Assembly (NCBI RefSeq): GCF_963678635.1
Contig: NC_087066.1
Span: 34,043,301 to 34,107,300 of the forward strand
DNA from: Symsagittifera roscoffensis
Taxonomy: Eukaryota; Xenacoelomorpha; Acoela; Convolutidae
DNA length: 64,000 nt
Reading direction: 5' to 3'
This document shows positions 63,416 to 64,000 of the stretch, one piece after another. The notes beneath the pieces were generated by a model. It was not told the origin of the DNA. It did no database searches and saw nothing but the letters and a program-made list of their open reading frames with translations. A program made the translations under genes and the position numbers. Each line of letters starts with the position of its first letter. Position 1 is the first letter of the stretch.

Positions 63416-64000
63416 TAATAGAAAACCAAACCCTATTTGGAAACAACTGGCTTCTGGTAAACCATCCAATGGATTTTTAGACAAAAGAAAATCTATACGC
63501 TCTAAAGAAAAAGCGAAGGACTGGAATGCGGACGACAGAGTGGAAGATGAATACAAAGATACACTGATCACCAAGAAAAACTTGACACCTGCAGAGAAGG
63601 ATACGATACAGACTATCTAGATTACCGCTTCAAAGGCCGTTTAAAGGTAAAATCCTACTGAAAAAGAATGGGAGCATCAATGCAAAACCGTTTCATAAGG
63701 AAGTAAACAAAAAGATCATAAGCACCTCTAGTTCGACTATAGAACTATCCGACAGAAAAATAGTCAGAAAATCAGATATTGCCATAGCTAAATCAAATTC
63801 TTCAAAAATCAGATCTTTTAAAGGCAACATTTCATTTCCTTAATTTCCTAGTCGTAATGTTGAAGTAGTTCAGAAAACCGAGAAACCCAGGGAACAAAAT
63901 AAACCCCGAAAACAACAACCCATGACCAGAAGTCAAACAGAATTGGGATCCTCAGATAACAACACAAGGACACGAGTGTCGAAATCCTCTCTAAAGAAAG
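63416..64000 (+). pseudogene. pol: E5 pol tail, runs off the window
   Basis: Polar, Lys/Ser-rich sequence in changing frames ('NGFLDKRKSIRSKEKAKDW', 'DRVEDEYKDTLI'), like the tails of E3 and E4. Confidence 0.65.

Larger units (their letters stand above)
59696..64000 (+). mobile_element. E5: decayed Ty3/gypsy-like element, right end outside the window
   Basis: LTR-like leader, PBS, gag with zinc knuckles, partial RT, RNase H, integrase and polar tail in order on the + strand. The 3' LTR is beyond 64000. Many stops; RT largely deleted. Confidence 0.87.

Noticed and set aside
1-64000. CRISPR arrays, tRNA genes, bacterial operons
   Set aside because: No regularly spaced identical repeats with unique spacers, no cloverleaf genes and no bacterial gene organisation were seen; the content is eukaryotic mobile DNA.

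Overview
This 64 kb window is AT-rich, intron-poor eukaryotic DNA made almost entirely of mobile elements. Metazoan retroelement classes (Ty3/gypsy-like LTR elements, an env-bearing retroelement, a Maverick/Polinton remnant, small inverted-repeat elements) and the absence of any recognisable host gene, operon or RNA gene point to a repeat-dense region of an invertebrate genome. The species cannot be named from the sequence.

Layout. (1) About 1-10 kb: the 3' half of an env-bearing retroelement (E1) on the + strand, with a broken integrase, a small two-membrane-segment ORF, a long ATG-less frame, an intact 872-codon envelope-like glycoprotein of the class seen in chuviruses and mononegaviruses, and two more ORFs downstream of env. 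The + strand is strikingly poor in G. (2) About 10-15 kb: non-coding repeats: a small inverted-repeat element with an 8-bp target duplication inside a larger direct repeat, a GC-richer island of unknown identity, a degenerate tandem array, and a diverged 700-bp duplication. (3) 15.08-21.35 kb: a decayed Ty3/gypsy element (E2) with both LTRs. (4) About 22.5-29 kb, minus strand: a decayed Ty3/gypsy element (E3) without its 5' end. (5) About 29-45 kb: a decayed Maverick/Polinton with remnants of packaging ATPase, integrase, two capsid-type proteins, a small basic virion-type protein, a cysteine protease and the N-terminal half of protein-primed DNA polymerase; part of it is duplicated in tandem. 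(6) 45-52.5 kb: intergenic DNA with fold-back and MITE-like repeats. (7) 52.55-58.82 kb: a young Ty3/gypsy element (E4) with near-identical LTR segments and an intact protease-RT-RNase H frame but a frameshifted integrase. (8) 59.7 kb to the end: another decayed Ty3/gypsy element (E5), running off the window.

The Ty3/gypsy elements E2, E4 and E5 share an uncommon design: the ATG that opens gag is made of the last base of the 5' LTR plus the first two bases of the tRNA primer binding site, so gag begins Met-Ala-Gln with PBS-encoded residues. In E4 the pol stop codon also falls at the polypurine tract/3' LTR junction. The most distinctive unit is E1, whose extra ORFs around env I do not recognise.
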